Assembly (NCBI GenBank): GCA_016617855.1
Contig: JAECUM010006776.1
Location: 1-64,000 of the forward strand
DNA length: 64,000 nucleotides
Reading direction: 5' to 3'
DNA from: Megalonaias nervosa
Taxonomy: Eukaryota > Mollusca > Bivalvia > Unionida > Unionidae
The notes under the pieces were generated by a model. It searched no databases, was not told the DNA's origin, and saw nothing but the letters and a program-made list of their open reading frames with translations. Of the stretch, positions 40,601 through 55,600 are shown piece by piece. The first letter of the stretch is position 1. The number at the start of each line of letters is the position of its first letter. The position numbers and the translations under genes are program-made.

Positions 40601-43600
40601 ATCAAAAAGGTGAAACCTTTGCCTTTTTGTAATAGATACAGTCAGAATATCAGTGTAGCACACGGAGGAAAGGACGATTGTAAAAAAAAGACATGTTTCT
40701 ACAAGGAAACACAAGGATTTAGCTGCCTTGCAAAGTTCATCAAAGAAATTTTAATCGTTCTTTGAGGCCAAAAAGGAATTCTCTAATTTAGATGTTGCAG
40801 TTGCGAATGTAGAAACTCTCTTTGGTGAATTCATTGTGGAGCATAATCTACAAATAAGTGTGGCAGATCATGCAAGCAAGTTGTTTGTGAAAATGTTCTT
40901 AAAACATAAAATTCCAGTATTTGGCAAAGTTAATTTACTGCTTCAGCAAGACTGACCACTGAATCATCAATTAAAAAACAATTTGCTTGATTTGGTGAGA
41001 AATTTATTAATTAGATTTATGAAGCCAGCTTCCATGAAGGATAAGACTGTACTTGGTTCCATTTAGTGATAGCACACAGCAGAAAGATGATTCTGAGCTG
41101 GTTATTGGTTCTGAACTTAGGGATTACAAGAAAAGAAATATAGGTAGGTTGCCAGAGGGCACACATAAAATTTTACTGCAGTGTAAGAAGCTATTTCATT
41201 ACTGCTTGTACTTGCACCAAAAACAAATTTCCTCTAGAAGAATTGCTAGAACATGCTGAGGTTTGTGATACTGAGATGAGAGAGCAAGCACAATTTCAGT
41301 CTGTTCAGTACTTTATTGAAAGATATCCATCAGTTATGCCACATGAGTACAACATATTCAATTGAACTTGAATTTATTGAATACCAGGTTGATGACTTGT
41401 CTCACTATAAGAATTAGAAACTGACAGAAATATATGAACATTGGAATATGTTAATTAAAAAGAAAGGCTCAAATGGGAACCTCAACAACAAGTATTTACC
41501 ATATGTCATGCTGGGAATATTGACAATTTCTCACAGTAATGCTGCATGTGAGAGGTGTTTTTCTGTTATAAGGAAAAACCATACTGAATTTAGATAAGGA
41601 GCTAAAACTGCTGAGTCTGTTATGGTGTCAAAGGAAAATAGTGTTCATTGCAACAAAAGACAGCACAGTGCAGCTGAGCTGTAAAGAATTAAAGGTTCAT
41701 ATAGTAGACCTCTTAACAAGTAGATATTAATACCGTTTGACTGCAAGGAGCAGTTATATATTTACAACTGAACTCAAAGTTATTCTGTAGCAAGAAGAAT
41801 GCAGCATTAATGAAAAAGCAGACATCTTATCCATTAATAAATAAGGTGTGTCTATATTTTTAATATTTTTAATCACCTTATTACTGAAAGCAGATACCTT
41901 ACCATATTTCTTGCCCAACCTTACTATTTTTCATTGGAAGGGGTAGACAACTCTCCTGTTATATCGAGCAACATTGTGGTGGACCAGTTGGTGACATTAG
42001 AACAAACCAACTTCTGTTCATGTTGACATGTAGGATACAGAAGCTAAACTTAAGGTTACTGAGGAAGAAACTGCCATCAACAATGCAAGCGCTGCTCTTA
42101 AAAAAAGGCCACCAAATATAGTTCAGTACTTGATGCAGAATTGAGTAAGCCAGAGAGTATCCAACAGGTACAAAATCAAACAATGGTTGTTTTATTTAAG
42201 TGATGTTAATAAATTGTACAAAATATCAAGTCTTCTTTGAAGGATTTCCTGTTTAAAAATTTTATGATAAACATTGGTATATGTATGCATCTCAACAAAA
42301 GTTTGTATGCTGTTAACTCTGATTGCACTACCAATCCAATTGGTGAGGGGATTCATGTTTATAATACAGTGGTGTTGACAGAGTTTCATTCAACAGCAGG
42401 TAGTTTTAAAAGCCATTCAACTTGTACATTGAAATGTTATGTCACATGTTGATAAATTACAGTGAAGAGTACATTATTTGACATATATTTTAGTCTCTTG
42501 TTCACTTCTGCTGAAATGTGGGGTCACATTTTTGTATCACAACATTAAACATAGTTACAACACTGGTAACCACTGACTGATTATGTTCAGGATTTAAGTA
42601 TGTGTAGTTTAGGGGTTATCTCCTATATTTCCAGGTTTTAATAGTGCTTATCAGTTCTTTTCTTATTTTACAGGTATCTACTACAGTGAGCCCAAGGCAT
42701 TATGATGTGTAAAAGGGATTTCTTGAAAAACTTGCCAGTTCTAAAAAGATCTTACTTTGAATTTAGAAATTATGAATCCCTTAAATTTGTCAAGATGTAA
42801 AATGTTGAAAGAAGAAAGGTTTACTGGTTCTATTGGTATTTCTATTAACTTTGTTTTAGCAGTTCAAAATACCAGAGTACATGTTCAGAATTGAAAGTTT
42901 GCTATTTATGGATGCCATTTATTGATGTTTATGGAATTTCAGATTGAGCATTGGTCATTGTTGTACATGTTAATTGAGCATTGGTCATTGTTGTACATGT
43001 TAATGTCATACATGTAACTGAAGTACCAACATGTCAGTTATCCAGAGCATTCAGTTTTCGAAATCACATTTGCTGCCATGAGCCTGTAGCTATAATCTAG
43101 GTACATGTACTTGTATTTGTGATCTGTAAGATGGCAAATGTGAATTTAGATACAAGGGTTAGGGTCAACACTGCTTGTATTAGCTTCATGTTCAGATGGA
43201 GTTGTCATAAAAAAAATATTGAGTTCTAAGTTTGTTGGTTAACTTTACTGGGTCTCAAATTACTCATGGTCATGCATATTCTTGACAAACTTAAATTTCT
43301 TACGTGAAGGTTGGACAATTTATTGTCTATATCTTCTTAAAGAACGGACACAACATTTTAACAGTGATGTAAGAAATCATTTTGGTAATATATTTTGAAA
43401 TAAAGATGTTAAATTGAATGCTCTTTTGAAGTATTATGTAGACCCCTTCCCAGCTCTAAAAAATAAGGTATACAGAGCCATGCATAATTTTGTAGAAATA
43501 TTGCATATAATGTATATAGTGACCTTGTCTATAAAATTTTTGATCTTCTACAAACAGGATTGTAGAGTGGTAGTAGAGTAGCATTTAAGGCAGAGGAGTG

Positions 43601-46600
43601 ACAGTCTATGCTAATAGCATTTCATATGTGCTAAATGTTATGGAAAAAGAGAAGATACAATGTAGAATGTAGACATTGTAGCAATCCTGTATTCATGTCA
43701 TGGTTTTGCAATATACACCTCGACATGTTAAATGCTCTTTCTCTGCAACCCTAACAACTTTTGTTAACACCAGTCATCACTCAAATGTGCCAGTTTTTCA
43801 CTCTAAGTCAGAGATGCTCATACTTAACAAAGCCTTATGTTGCAACGAAATTTCTAATTAATAGCCAGATTTTGGTTTGTATTTTATATTGGGAAGCTTT
43901 GGCTCTCAATAGTCTGGCAGTGTACAGTATGACTAACATAAACATGATGACTGAACTGGAGCTGGACTGCTAGAGATAGTCCTACAGAAATGCACATTAG
44001 ATTTAGAACATTAATCTTGAAAATACAATGTTTACCAAAAGAACACAAGTGCAATTTATGAACTTTAATAACAGTTACATACATATACACATCAGGGTTT
44101 TTGTGATTTTCTGACACAATATAACAAGTGTCTTCTTGCACCAATCTGATTAAAATCAGTCCTACGTGAAGATCTGACAGCAACCACTTAGGGGTTATAT
44201 TCTGGTGACCATTCGGCACACATGGATGCTCTTAAGCCATAATGCTCCCAAATACGAAGATATAAGACTTCATATGAGTGGCTGATAAAATTAGCAATTA
44301 TGGTAATAACATAGGTCAACATAACTTGACCCCAAAGTGGAGATCTAATTTTCTGATTTTACTTCATGTGCATATTCTTGTAAAATAGGAAAAGTGATCA
44401 GCTTTAAACTTTTTAAACATTTTGGTTCACAGAAAGCACAGAGTGCAAGACAGGTGGATAAAATAAACACTTTTGTTGAGATATTTAAACGTGTGTAGAG
44501 AACAAATCTCACATTAATAACAAAAAAAACCCATGACTATTAACAATTTTGATCGATCCAAATAAATAAAGTAAGTAAATGACTAAATTACTTGTTAAGT
44601 TATTGAACAGAGACATTTCAACACAAGTGATTTTTATGATTTACCAGCTAGTAGATGTATGTTTATGCTTACTGACCCCAGTTATATATATATATATACC
44701 CAAACCAAAAAAAGTTCTGTTCGTGGGTGATTTTTGTTCAGTACATTCTGTCAGTGGTTCCTGAAAGGCCTTAATCACATCTTGGTGGCTGCCCAATTTC
44801 AAAACTGCTTTCCCCCAGTTCCATGTATATTTTAATGGAATAGCCCTTAGGAACAACAGGTTCTTTATTGAGGAATTCCAATGTCCTAGACCCAGACATA
44901 AATAAACATATTTACCTCCATTGATAATGATCCTGATATTTAACCTATGTTCATTGAGAAATATTAACCATGTATTGGTTGTTTATAAAATATAAATTGG
45001 TGGTCAGGTACACAGTGAATTTGATAATGGACAAGGTCAAGTCCAAAATACAATTATACATAACATATAATCATGGAGAGAAGAAAACTAACAAATACAA
45101 ATTAGATATTCATAACATGGGTCATACATGACAGCCAGTATATTTAATTGAGGAATAGACAGGAAGACCCAGGATAGAAGTACTGACCATGGGAAGCTAC
45201 TGGCAAGCTTTCTCATATACCTACATTGGTCAAGCCAAGATTTGTAAGCTCACTGAGTGAGGTGAGATGTGTGTGATCTGTAAAGGCGAGCTTTCAAGTC
45301 ATTGCCTTCACCCTCTTTGTTTCCATTCAGTACAAAGATAATTAGAGTCAAATGTTAACCTTTTGTAAATTTTCCCCTTCAGAGAAGAATGTGGAAATAT
45401 AGAAAAGGATGTTTTATGTTCTTTTGTAAATTTTGGTGCTAATTTAATGATCATAAATACCAGAAATTACATTGCATTTCTATGGAAAATTTTCCTGGTG
45501 AAAATTCAGACATGATCATGAAAAACAAGTTAAAAATAGAATTTATGTAGCCTATTCTTAAACGAATTATGGCTTCATGGAAATATTTAGGTCCATTACT
45601 AAAGAAAAATGAATTATTGTATTCAGTATTTAATCATTCATAGAAAGGAACATTAGCTATCTGGTATGGAATCTTTTGCAGATTTTTGACTGTAACCTAT
45701 TTTTGAACCGTTTTATGTTTTGCAACAACTATAATGAAGCAATTAAAGTGTTAATATTTTTATAAACTTCTTATAGTATTTCATCAGCATTTTAATCATC
45801 TGACATGAAAATATGCAAAAATAGTATACTCCAGTGAATATTTTGAGTTTGTACACCAACTTCTCCCTATTTCTCCAGCTTTGCCCAGTTTTGGCTTCAT
45901 AAAGTACTTTCTCTCAAATAATGGAGTCCCGCTTTAACGTTGATTTATTATGATTAAATGCTCTTAAAAGCAATGCTATGCTGAATGGAATAAGGCAAAA
46001 TGTTCTGGCATGCAAGATTTTCCATGTTTTGATTGGGTTATTTTAAAATAAAAATTGGGGGCTTACCAGATGGCTTCACTTAATACAGTTAGTTTACTGT
46101 CAGATATACTGATTACTGGGGCACATTTCAATATAGAATCTCTTGCTCTGAGTGCAACTTGTTGAGTGGGTGCATCTGTTTCAATCATGAAACTATAATT
46201 GGGTGCACCTCACTTCTAAACTCTTAACATTTGTGGAGGTCACTGTGACCTTCAGTGTATGCTTTTACTGTAGATGTGAATGAATATAGCAATTAAGATA
46301 GTTGACGGCATACTGCATGCTTTTCATGGGAGGTCTCATCTGTAGTGGCTAATCAAGGTAATTACTGATGCATGAACTATGTACTGTTTGCTGTCACTCC
46401 AAGGTTACTTAGAGTCTGCAGTGTTACTTGTAAAATCTGGCCTTTAGGGAGGACAGTGAAAATCTCTTGTCAAGTAGGCTTTAAGAACAATGATTTTTTC
46501 AAACAGAAAAGCAACATTAATATCTGGTTTTTATGAAGTCATCACTTTGACATCATAGAAAAAAATCTTTTTTTATTATTATGTCTTTTATGCCCTGTCA

Positions 46601-49600
46601 CAGTAGGTATGTGAGTGTGTTTGTGTGTGTGTGTATGTGTTTCTGTGAGTGTTAGTAAATGGTTTCACAATATGTCAGCACAGTGGCTATATAATGAGAA
46701 TTGAAATTTATAATTTGGATTTTTAAATGACAAAACATTCAGCTGTAAAGAAAAAATATTCCACAAGTATCTTTAGTTGGAAAAGGGACCTTTATCACTT
46801 TTGTCTGAATTTATTTCCTACATGTTTTTCGTGGCTACTGGAGGCTAATAAAAGTAAACTTGTAGAACTTGATCACATACTTGTTGTTTTATGTCTTTTA
46901 GGTATGTACATTGAGGTAGGTAGGTGGGTGAATTAGGGAAGTAGGTAGGCAGTTTCAGAATATGTTGGCACAGTACAGGTGGTACGTGCTAAGTAAAAGT
47001 TAAAATTCTAAACTTTAAACTAATTTGAAGTTCAGATGATAACAGCAAAAAATTGCCAAATATTCTTTACTTGAAAAGGGGCCAATATCACTTTTATCTG
47101 AATTTATTTTCTGCATGATATTGTTTAATCTAGCTAGTGTAGACTGTGTTTACTGTGGCTAGTGAAGACTGTTTACTGTGGCTGATGAAGACTGTTTACT
47201 GTGGCTATTGAAGACTATTTAGTGTGGCTGGTGAAGACTGTATGTACTCTGGCTATTGAAGACTGTTTACTGTGGCTAGGAAGACTGCTTACTGTGGCTA
47301 GCAAAGACTATGTTTACTGTGACTAGGAAGACTGTATACTGTATATAGGAAGACTGTATACTGTGGCTAGGAAGACTGTATACTGTGGCTAGTGAAGACT
47401 GTATACTATGGCTAGGAAGACTGTATACTGTGGCTAGTGAAGACTGTGTTTACTGTGGCTAGGAAGACTGTATACTGTGGCTAGGAAGACTGTATATTGT
47501 GGCTAGGAAGACTGTTTACTATGGCTAGGAAGACTATACTGCAGCTAGGAAGACTGTTTACTGTGGCTAGTGAAGACTGTATTTACTGTGGCTAAGAAGA
47601 CTATACTGTGGCTGGTGAGGACTGTTTACTCTGGCTAGGAAGACTGTGTTTACTGTGGCTAGGAAGACTGTTTACTCTGGCTAGGAAGACTGTTTACTGT
47701 GGCTAGGAAGACTGTTTGCTATTGAAAACTGTTTACTGTGGCTGAAAAGACTGTGTTTACTGTGGCTAGAAAGATCGTGTTTACTGTGGCTAGTGAAGAG
47801 TGTTTCCTGTGGCTAGTGAAGACTGTTACTGTAGATAGGAAGATCGTGTTTACTGTGGCTAGAAAGACTGTTTACTGTGGCTAGTGAAGACTGTGTTTAC
47901 TGTGGCTAGGAAGACTGTTTACTGTGGCTAGTGAAGACTGTCTACTGTGACTAGGAAGACTGTATTTACTGTGGCTAGTGAAGACTGTTTACTCTGGCTT
48001 GGAAGACCGTGTTTACTGTGGCTCGTGAAGACTTTACTGTGGCTAGGAAGACTGTTTACTGTGGCTTGTGAAGACTGTTTACTGTGGCTTGGAAGACTCT
48101 GTTTACTATGGTTTGTGAAGACTGTTTACTGTGGCTAAGAAGACTGTATTTACTGTGGCTAGTGAAGACTGTTTACTGTGGCTAGGAAGACTGTGTTTAC
48201 TCTGGCTTGTGAAGACGGTTTACTGTGGCTAAGAAGACTGTGCTTACTGTGGCTAGTGAAGACTGTTTACTGTGGCTAGGAAGACTGTGTTTACTGTGGC
48301 TCATGAAGACTGTTTACTGTGGCTAAGAAGACTGTTTACTGTGGCTTGTGAAGACTGTTTACTGTGGCTAGGAAGAATGTTTACTATGGTTCATGAAGAC
48401 TGTTTACTGTGGCTAAGAAGACTGTGTTTACTGTGGCTAGTGAAGACTGTTTACTGTGGCTAGGAAGACTGTTTACTGTGGCTTGTGAGGACTGTTTACT
48501 GTGGCTCGTGAAGACTGTGTTTACTGTGGGTAGTGAAGACTGTTTACTGAGGCTAGGAAGACTGTGTTTACTGTGGCTCATGAAGACTGTTTACTGTGGC
48601 TAGTGAAGACTGTTTACTGTTGCCAGGAAGACAGTTTTTACTGTGGCTAGAAAGACTAGTAAAAGCAGAGCTGACCTATGTAATCAATTATACATTAAGT
48701 GGGGGGGGCTACATGCATTTTTGTATCTTCGTGGCACTGATCACCAGTCGAAGGAGATTATTTCATACTCCAGTTAGTAATTGGACATATAGAATAAAAA
48801 CAAGATCCCAGTCGGTTGCTTTATTCCACTTTTGACAATTGGAGTATGATCATTTTCCTTAAATTTTTTCACTAATGCATGTCTCTGCCTACTCACCAAG
48901 TTACCTTTTGGCATTTCTACTGTCCATTGTATCCTTTGTTGTGCTGTATTTGTTATTTTCTCTCCCTGCCCTTGCTATAATTTTGTGTATCTATGTTCCT
49001 TAGTTGATTTTAAGGGTTCAGAGTACCTCACTAATGCAGTGGTGCTTCTTGTGTTCTATTGCTTGTGTATATTCCTTTCAGCATTCAAGTAATGTCTCAA
49101 GATGTGGGTAAATACAGCCATTAAAAGCCCATGCATAAGACACCATAACTGTTTAGCATGCACTTTGCATGTTTGCATGGATGGTTGTGACATAAGTTTT
49201 TTGTAATCCAACAAGGTGTGCCAATTGTGCCAGGAAGAAGGGACTTGCTTTTTCCTTTTTATCTCTTAATGATGCCCTTCATTTATTGCAGGAGTCTGTG
49301 GTGCTTCCCGAATTAGGGATGTTGCCAGTTTCCATAAAAGAAGTGTCTGGAAGAGAAAGTCACCTGCTTACTGTGTGGAAGAAGATCACTGATACATCAT
49401 AGTAATGTGTCTGCTTCTGCAAGGGAAGCATCCTTGGGTTGTCCCGATATAGTGAAGTTGTCATTATTCAGTAGCAAATCCTACCTTCCAATTGCTAGGG
49501 AAGAATGGTTGTCTTCTCGCTCAGGTAGACCTAGATTTAAATCCAGGAGATCTCATTCTTTGGATTTCAGCGTTCACTGAACAGAGACTTCCCAATAAGG

Positions 49601-52600
49601 TCTACATAATCTGACCAGTCATTGCTTGGTGACCAGGCTCCATTCACCAGGTAGTGTGTCTGGTGACAGTCAGTGAGGATCAGTTGATGTTCACCAGGTA
49701 CCAGGTAATGTGTCAGGTGACAGTCATGCAAGGTCTGTCACCAGTCACTGGGTAACAGGCACCAGGAAACATTTTCAGTGATGGACATAGGTCTGTCACT
49801 GGGTGCCAAGCAATGGGTACTAGTCACTGGGTAATATTTCGAGTGAAAGCATGAAGTGTCTCTCATTGGGAAATGAGCACTGGGTTAACTGGCGCCAGGT
49901 GCTGGTACAAATCACTCAGTATGGTGTATGGTTCCGATCTAAAATTTTCATTCTCTGGTCACTGAGTACCAAGTACCAGTGGTCAAAGGCCAAGTGCCAA
50001 GCTCTGGATACGATTCTCCAGACCAGATAGAGGGATTTAACCACCAGTCTTATGTGAGGGATTGATAAGATAACCCCATTTTCTCTGCTTCCATTCAATC
50101 CCCTTGGGAACTGGGCTTCAGGTTTTGTGGACCTGTATAAGAGAAGGGCTCAACTCAACACCCCTTCCATGTCAATGTCCCCATTAAAATCTAATGGAGC
50201 TTGGAAACTCACACCATCTAGTGGTAGGTGGCAATGTGCCTTTTTCTACCATGATACCATGGATGACTTTGTGATATCTCCATGGATTGGTAGACTAAGT
50301 TCACTGTAGCTTTTGCCCACTTTCATTGGCCTCCTTATTGAGGAAAAGCCAACGGACTCACATCTCTGGCATTGAGAGGGAATCACCAATCACTTTCTCC
50401 TCACCACTACCTCCTGAGAGTGGAGATGGTATGGTAAATCCTTTTGTCTTTTGTTTTTTCAGGATTTGCCAAGGAAGGAGACAAAATAGACCTGCCTTGC
50501 TGGTTACCATAATCTTACATGCCAAATTTTGTTCAGCTGCCTCCTTCAGTCTGCTGAAGAAAGAACCATTATCTCTGACTGCATTGTGGAGATTGTTAAA
50601 GCTTATTGCCAAACTACTGAGACATGTGCTTTTGATGCCCAGCACTTCCATCTGTGCAGGCATGCTGCTTTGGTACACCTGCCAACCCATATGATTTGAC
50701 CATCAGTTTTAATGAAATGACCTTTTAACTAGACTTGTGGAATAATAGTTAAAAGCATAATAAGATTGTTATTGTTACAAGTCTATGCTCTCAAAATAAG
50801 TAACAGAAAAGAGTGAAGACAACAAGCTTTGTAAAATTTAACAAATAATTTATTTCCGTAAAATACAAACTGAAAAATGAGACAAAAGAACTTACAGTAT
50901 TGCAAATTAAATCCAAAAATAATCCAAGAATTAAAGACACAAATCCTAGTAATATAAAGTCCTGAATAAAACTCAGTTCAAGTCCTGAAGAGATCCAAAA
51001 TTGAAGGCGATGACTTGTCTGTTATAGCCTGCGAAGTGCTGATGTATCAACAGTCTCTTGTTGAATCACAGAAATATTATTCCAGGTTGGAATTCAGTAT
51101 AAATTCCAATGTCTTTATCCAAGAATTTGGTCAGAGTACTTTTGTATTTCCAGAGAAAATAATCAGTTGAATTCAATAATTTGAAGAAAAATAAAATTCA
51201 GCCCAAACTGGTCACAACATCATACAACTTAAAGTGCTAGATGTTAAAGCATGACTGGTAAAATCCTCACAGTCACAAGATAATATAGTTCTCTGCTTGA
51301 CCTCAGGTCACAATTAGCATTTTCTAAAAACAACCATTACCTAATGGAAAATAACTTTCTAGAATGATCTAATGAGCCTTGTTTATTTACAACACAATAG
51401 CCTACAAAATTCACTTAGGAATCTCCAAAACCCTGACCCTGATCAACATATTGACTCTTTCTTGTTTACCTGAATAATAATCCTGATAATAAGCTCATAC
51501 ACATAGAGAATAATGAAGCTATTAATAGTTGTTTACATAAATGAAATAAAATAATTTTAAAAAGTCAAGCAAGTCAAGCAGAAATGAACTCAATTTTGGA
51601 CACGGTCAAGTCCAGCATATAATGTTACATTACAGTAACATGTAATGAAATAAAAAAAATTAAAACTAACAAACAAACAATTAAATTAAATATACATAAC
51701 AATTATTTTCTAGTTCTGATATTGGCTTGTCCAGGTTTGGTCTGTATCAGAGATGTCATATTAGATTCAGTGGAGTTGATTGTTTGGCGAGATAAATTTT
51801 ACAGGAGTACCTCAGATGCTTTCATATGCAAAACACTTTTGTGATCAAACTTCTGCTTGTATATTATAGCATTATCTTAAAATGTTTGTGAATGAGGACA
51901 CAGTGATGACAAAAAGGACAACTGACCTTTTAAAAGCGAATATTCTGATTCTTGGCCGTACATGGAAATAAAAGTAGGAAAGGCAGCAATTACATTTATT
52001 GGACATCAGGTCATATCTATTTGAGCAGCAAGAGAAATGATTCATGCCCTCAAATGAAATTAGAACAAACATAACATCAAGTTGAGAGTCTAGCAGGAAA
52101 CTATTGACCTCTGTGAGGTTTGCATCTGCAGTTCCTGAAACTGAACCAGAGGTTATTAAGGTCTTAATGTACTTTACAAACTTTTACATTTTTATATGTT
52201 GCCTTTACTGCATAAATTAACACTTCTGAACTTGTCAAACTTCCAAGCAACTGTAGCAGTAGATGACATTTTATTACACTTTACTGAAAATTGGTCTAAC
52301 GTGTGGAAAAATATTGTCTGCCATACTGGGAAAGTCTTGTTAGGCGTGGCAGGTCTGCCTTGGAGACATCAAAGGTTTTGTTGGATCATGTCAAAAGCTA
52401 TTTGTGGGCCACCCTTCTTGATGCAGAGATATTATCTTGAGGTCAAATCCTTATGTTGGCCTTTTAATACTTGAGGGATCAGCAATGGCAGTTCTTGGTC
52501 ACAGTACCAGGTCCAGCTAAACATGTGAAGATGAAAATTTCTCTATCTCAGAAGGTCTATGGCCTTCTTAAATGTTGTAAATATGGAAACCAACATAATC

Positions 52601-55600
52601 ATCAGATCCAATTTGAAACTAGCTCGTCTCATCTTTCTGATGATGACTTGACTGAAAAGGCAAGGGGAGGAAGTTGATAGACTCTTCCTATTTTCCTAAC
52701 AAGGGAGTCAGTTGTCCTATGGGAGTCATGCTCTCTCTAGCTAAGTCCCCCCCCCCCAGCCCCCCTTTCCAACCTTCCAGTAGATGCCACATTAAATGTT
52801 TTTCGTAAGTTTAGTTGGACATCACAGATGATGTGTAGGTATATCCACAATAAAGCAGGATTACCAGCTTTACTTTTAGGATCCTGTACCTCTTTCAAAG
52901 AACCCCATATGGTTGCACCAGTCCCACCTGTTACCTCTACAGGAAGAGGTGTGCATCCTTTCAAGGAAGGCTGTAGTAGAGACACCGAACCTCTTACAAA
53001 ATCCAGGATTTTATTCCTGAACCTTTTAAGTTTCAAAGAGGGAAATGTTGACTCATTTATCATTCTCCACTTAACTAATTCCTTCTGGAAGACCATTTCA
53101 AGATAACAACTGCCACCATCAAGAATGCCATCATCCCAAATGACTGTTTAGTCTCTCTAGATCTCTGGGATGTATTTTTTCATGTCCCCATCTTTCCAGC
53201 CCACCAGAAATTGTATGGTATTGTCTGGGACAGGAGATCTTACAGTTTCAGGCTATTCCTTTTGGCCTAGATCCCACCCCAGGTCTCCACCAGAGTGATG
53301 AGTGTAATAGCAGCTTGGAGGTTCCCAACCTCTGCTATTTTGACAACTGGTCGATACATGTCTGTGCCCTTCTAAGGGATCTGTCACTCTGTTGAGAGAC
53401 AGTGACTCTGCTAGTATATTATATTCCTATCAGGAGAAATCAGGACTTGTCCCTTCTCATTATTTTATTTACACGGAGATACATTTTCTCACCAACAGAA
53501 TCTCACAAATACTTGTACTCATGGTAAGATTGGATAAAAAGACATTGTTGTCTTCTCATCTCTACCTGTATTCCAGGGGACTCTGAATGCAGTGATAGAC
53601 ATAGCCTGGAAGGCTTCAAATATGTCCCACCAGGTCTTGTGTTTAGCAAAGTGGAGACCTCACAAGGATTACCTGACCACTCAGATTCCCTTAGGATCCA
53701 AATGTCATCATCATCTAAGTTGGTGCATAAGTCAGAACAAGTTTCAAATTCAAGCTGGGGAGTTCAGCTAGAGTTTGAGAGAGTTTTCTTGCGGAGCCTG
53801 TAGTCTCTGGAAGAATCTTCTCATCACATCAACAATCTAGAAATATGGGCTGTTTTTCTTTCACTTCAAGGGTGCATCAACCATATGAAACATCACTGTG
53901 TCATGGTTGCTACGGACAATATGTTGGTTGTAGCATACCTCATTGGTCAAGGGAGCACTTGTGAACCTCGCTGCTTGGAAGTCTGGAATCACCTTTGTTG
54001 GACAGTTCAGAAGTGATCATGCTCTGAGTCCAAGCAAAAGGAATGTTCTGATGGACAGCTTGTCCAGACGGGTGAGCAGTTCTCGTGGAATGGTCTTTAC
54101 TCCATTCTGTAGGGAGACTATTTTCATCAGTTGGGAATGTCATTAAAGACCTGTTTGCTACAAGGCTGAACAACAAGCTTCCTCTTTATGTCTCTCCATT
54201 GCCAGACCAGAAGGTATTGGTAGTGGATGGCTTCAGTCAGAGGTGGGGTCAGCTGCCATCTTTTCATAATAATTCCTCCAGTTTTTTACAGAGTCATTAC
54301 TTTCAGGTCGCAGCTCATGATAGCTCGACTGGCGCCAGCAATTGTGGTCCAACAATCTTCACCTGTTGGTCAAAGATCGCAGGGAATTACCATTAAGGAG
54401 GAATCTTCTATGATAGTATATATGGTCCTTCTTGCACAGCACTCCTCAAATTCTCCACCTCCACATCAAATGATATATCTGCCAGGACAGTTTTTGAGCA
54501 GGAGTGCCAATTTCATCATGCCAGGTAGAAGACATTTGACATCCAAACTTTATTATGCTTGGTGGAGAATTTCTGTAATTGGTACAGTAAGGAATGCACT
54601 GATCCTATCTGCTACCCTTTAACTGTGGCAGCAAATTTTTTAAACATATTTTGTTATCTTAAATGAAAAACTTTAATGATCATCAACCATTAAAGGCTAT
54701 AGAGCAGCCATCTCTAATACTCATAAGTTCTTTATGGTCTCCAGAATAGGGTGGGACCCACATCTTCGACAACTGGTCAGGTATTTTGAGCTCTGGAAAC
54801 CAGTTTCTTGCTTTTTCATGCAGAGTTGGAACCCCTCCTGTATTCATATGTCATTATCTAAGCATATCTTAGGAAGTTTAGAGTTGAGATTCCTTCAAGA
54901 ACATTACTCATAGAGCAGTCGCCTTTTCTTTCCTAGCATCAGCAGGGAGGAATAAAATTCATGCTTTGTCAGTCAGAAGGTTTGTTTATGTTTCAATGGT
55001 AACTATGATTTGGTTAACTTCTTTGCGAGCCTGGATTTCTGTCTGACATCAACTATTTTTGGTAACTCCAGTTTCTGTTGAAATCCCCAGGCTCAGTCGT
55101 TCCAGTGCTGGTGACAATTAAGATAGACTTCTTTGCCTAGTTACAGTCTTACATTTCAATCTGTTGAAATCAAAAGAGCAAAGAAAGAGTCATAGCCGTC
55201 TTTTTCTGTCTCTAAAAGTTAATCTGATATTTTGGCAGCTGCCATCTCAAGGTGGATGGTGTGGACTATTAAGAGGTTTGGTCACTGAGAGGGATTCTTT
55301 TTCATGAATTAAAGCTCATGAGGTCAGGGCTTTTGCTGAATCTTGGGCCATTTTGAATCATTCCTGTTTGGATTATATGATGAAAGCTGCCTTCTGGTAA
55401 TCTCACTCCACCTTCAGCATCATTTGCCTTCGATATGTGTTAGACTAGAATGAGGGCATAGATGATTTGGTCCTAATTGTAGCAGTCCAACAAATTGTAA
55501 AGCCATTCTTCAGTCTGCAGTAGAACATCCTATCAAGTTCACTTTGAGGGCTTATCTAAAACCATCAGCCTCTCTGTGGGCTGGCAATTTCAGCAATGAG

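Larger units (their letters stand above)
49290..55470 (+). mobile_element. second DIRS-type retrotransposon (DIRS-b), decayed
   Basis: Plus-strand order: gag-like (49290-50700), solo LTR insertion (50773-51701), RT (52740-53400), RNase H and following signature (53840-54600), tyrosine recombinase (to 55440). This is the DIRS order. I could not find its terminal repeats; limits are approximate. Many stops and shifts in every domain. More RT and YR remain than in DIRS-a, and they differ in sequence, so this is another copy or subfamily. Confidence 0.82.

Noticed and set aside
42010..42150. Short frame with EAKLKVTEEETAINNASAALKKR as a possible exon or hAT remnant
   Set aside because: Too short, no splice context and no family recognised.
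44281..44520. Possible further left extension of the LTR fragment ending at 45117
   Set aside because: I could not align it convincingly with the LTR at 50773, so I stopped at about 44880.
47131..48657. Regularly spaced repeats as a possible CRISPR array, and short open frames inside it
   Set aside because: There are no unique spacers; units are head-to-tail and of variable length. The frames (VASEDCLLWLGR... and complements) are translations of the repeat.
48850..49290. Left inverted terminal repeat of DIRS-b
   Set aside because: No segment here matches the complement of 55440-55700 or the DIRS-a repeats.
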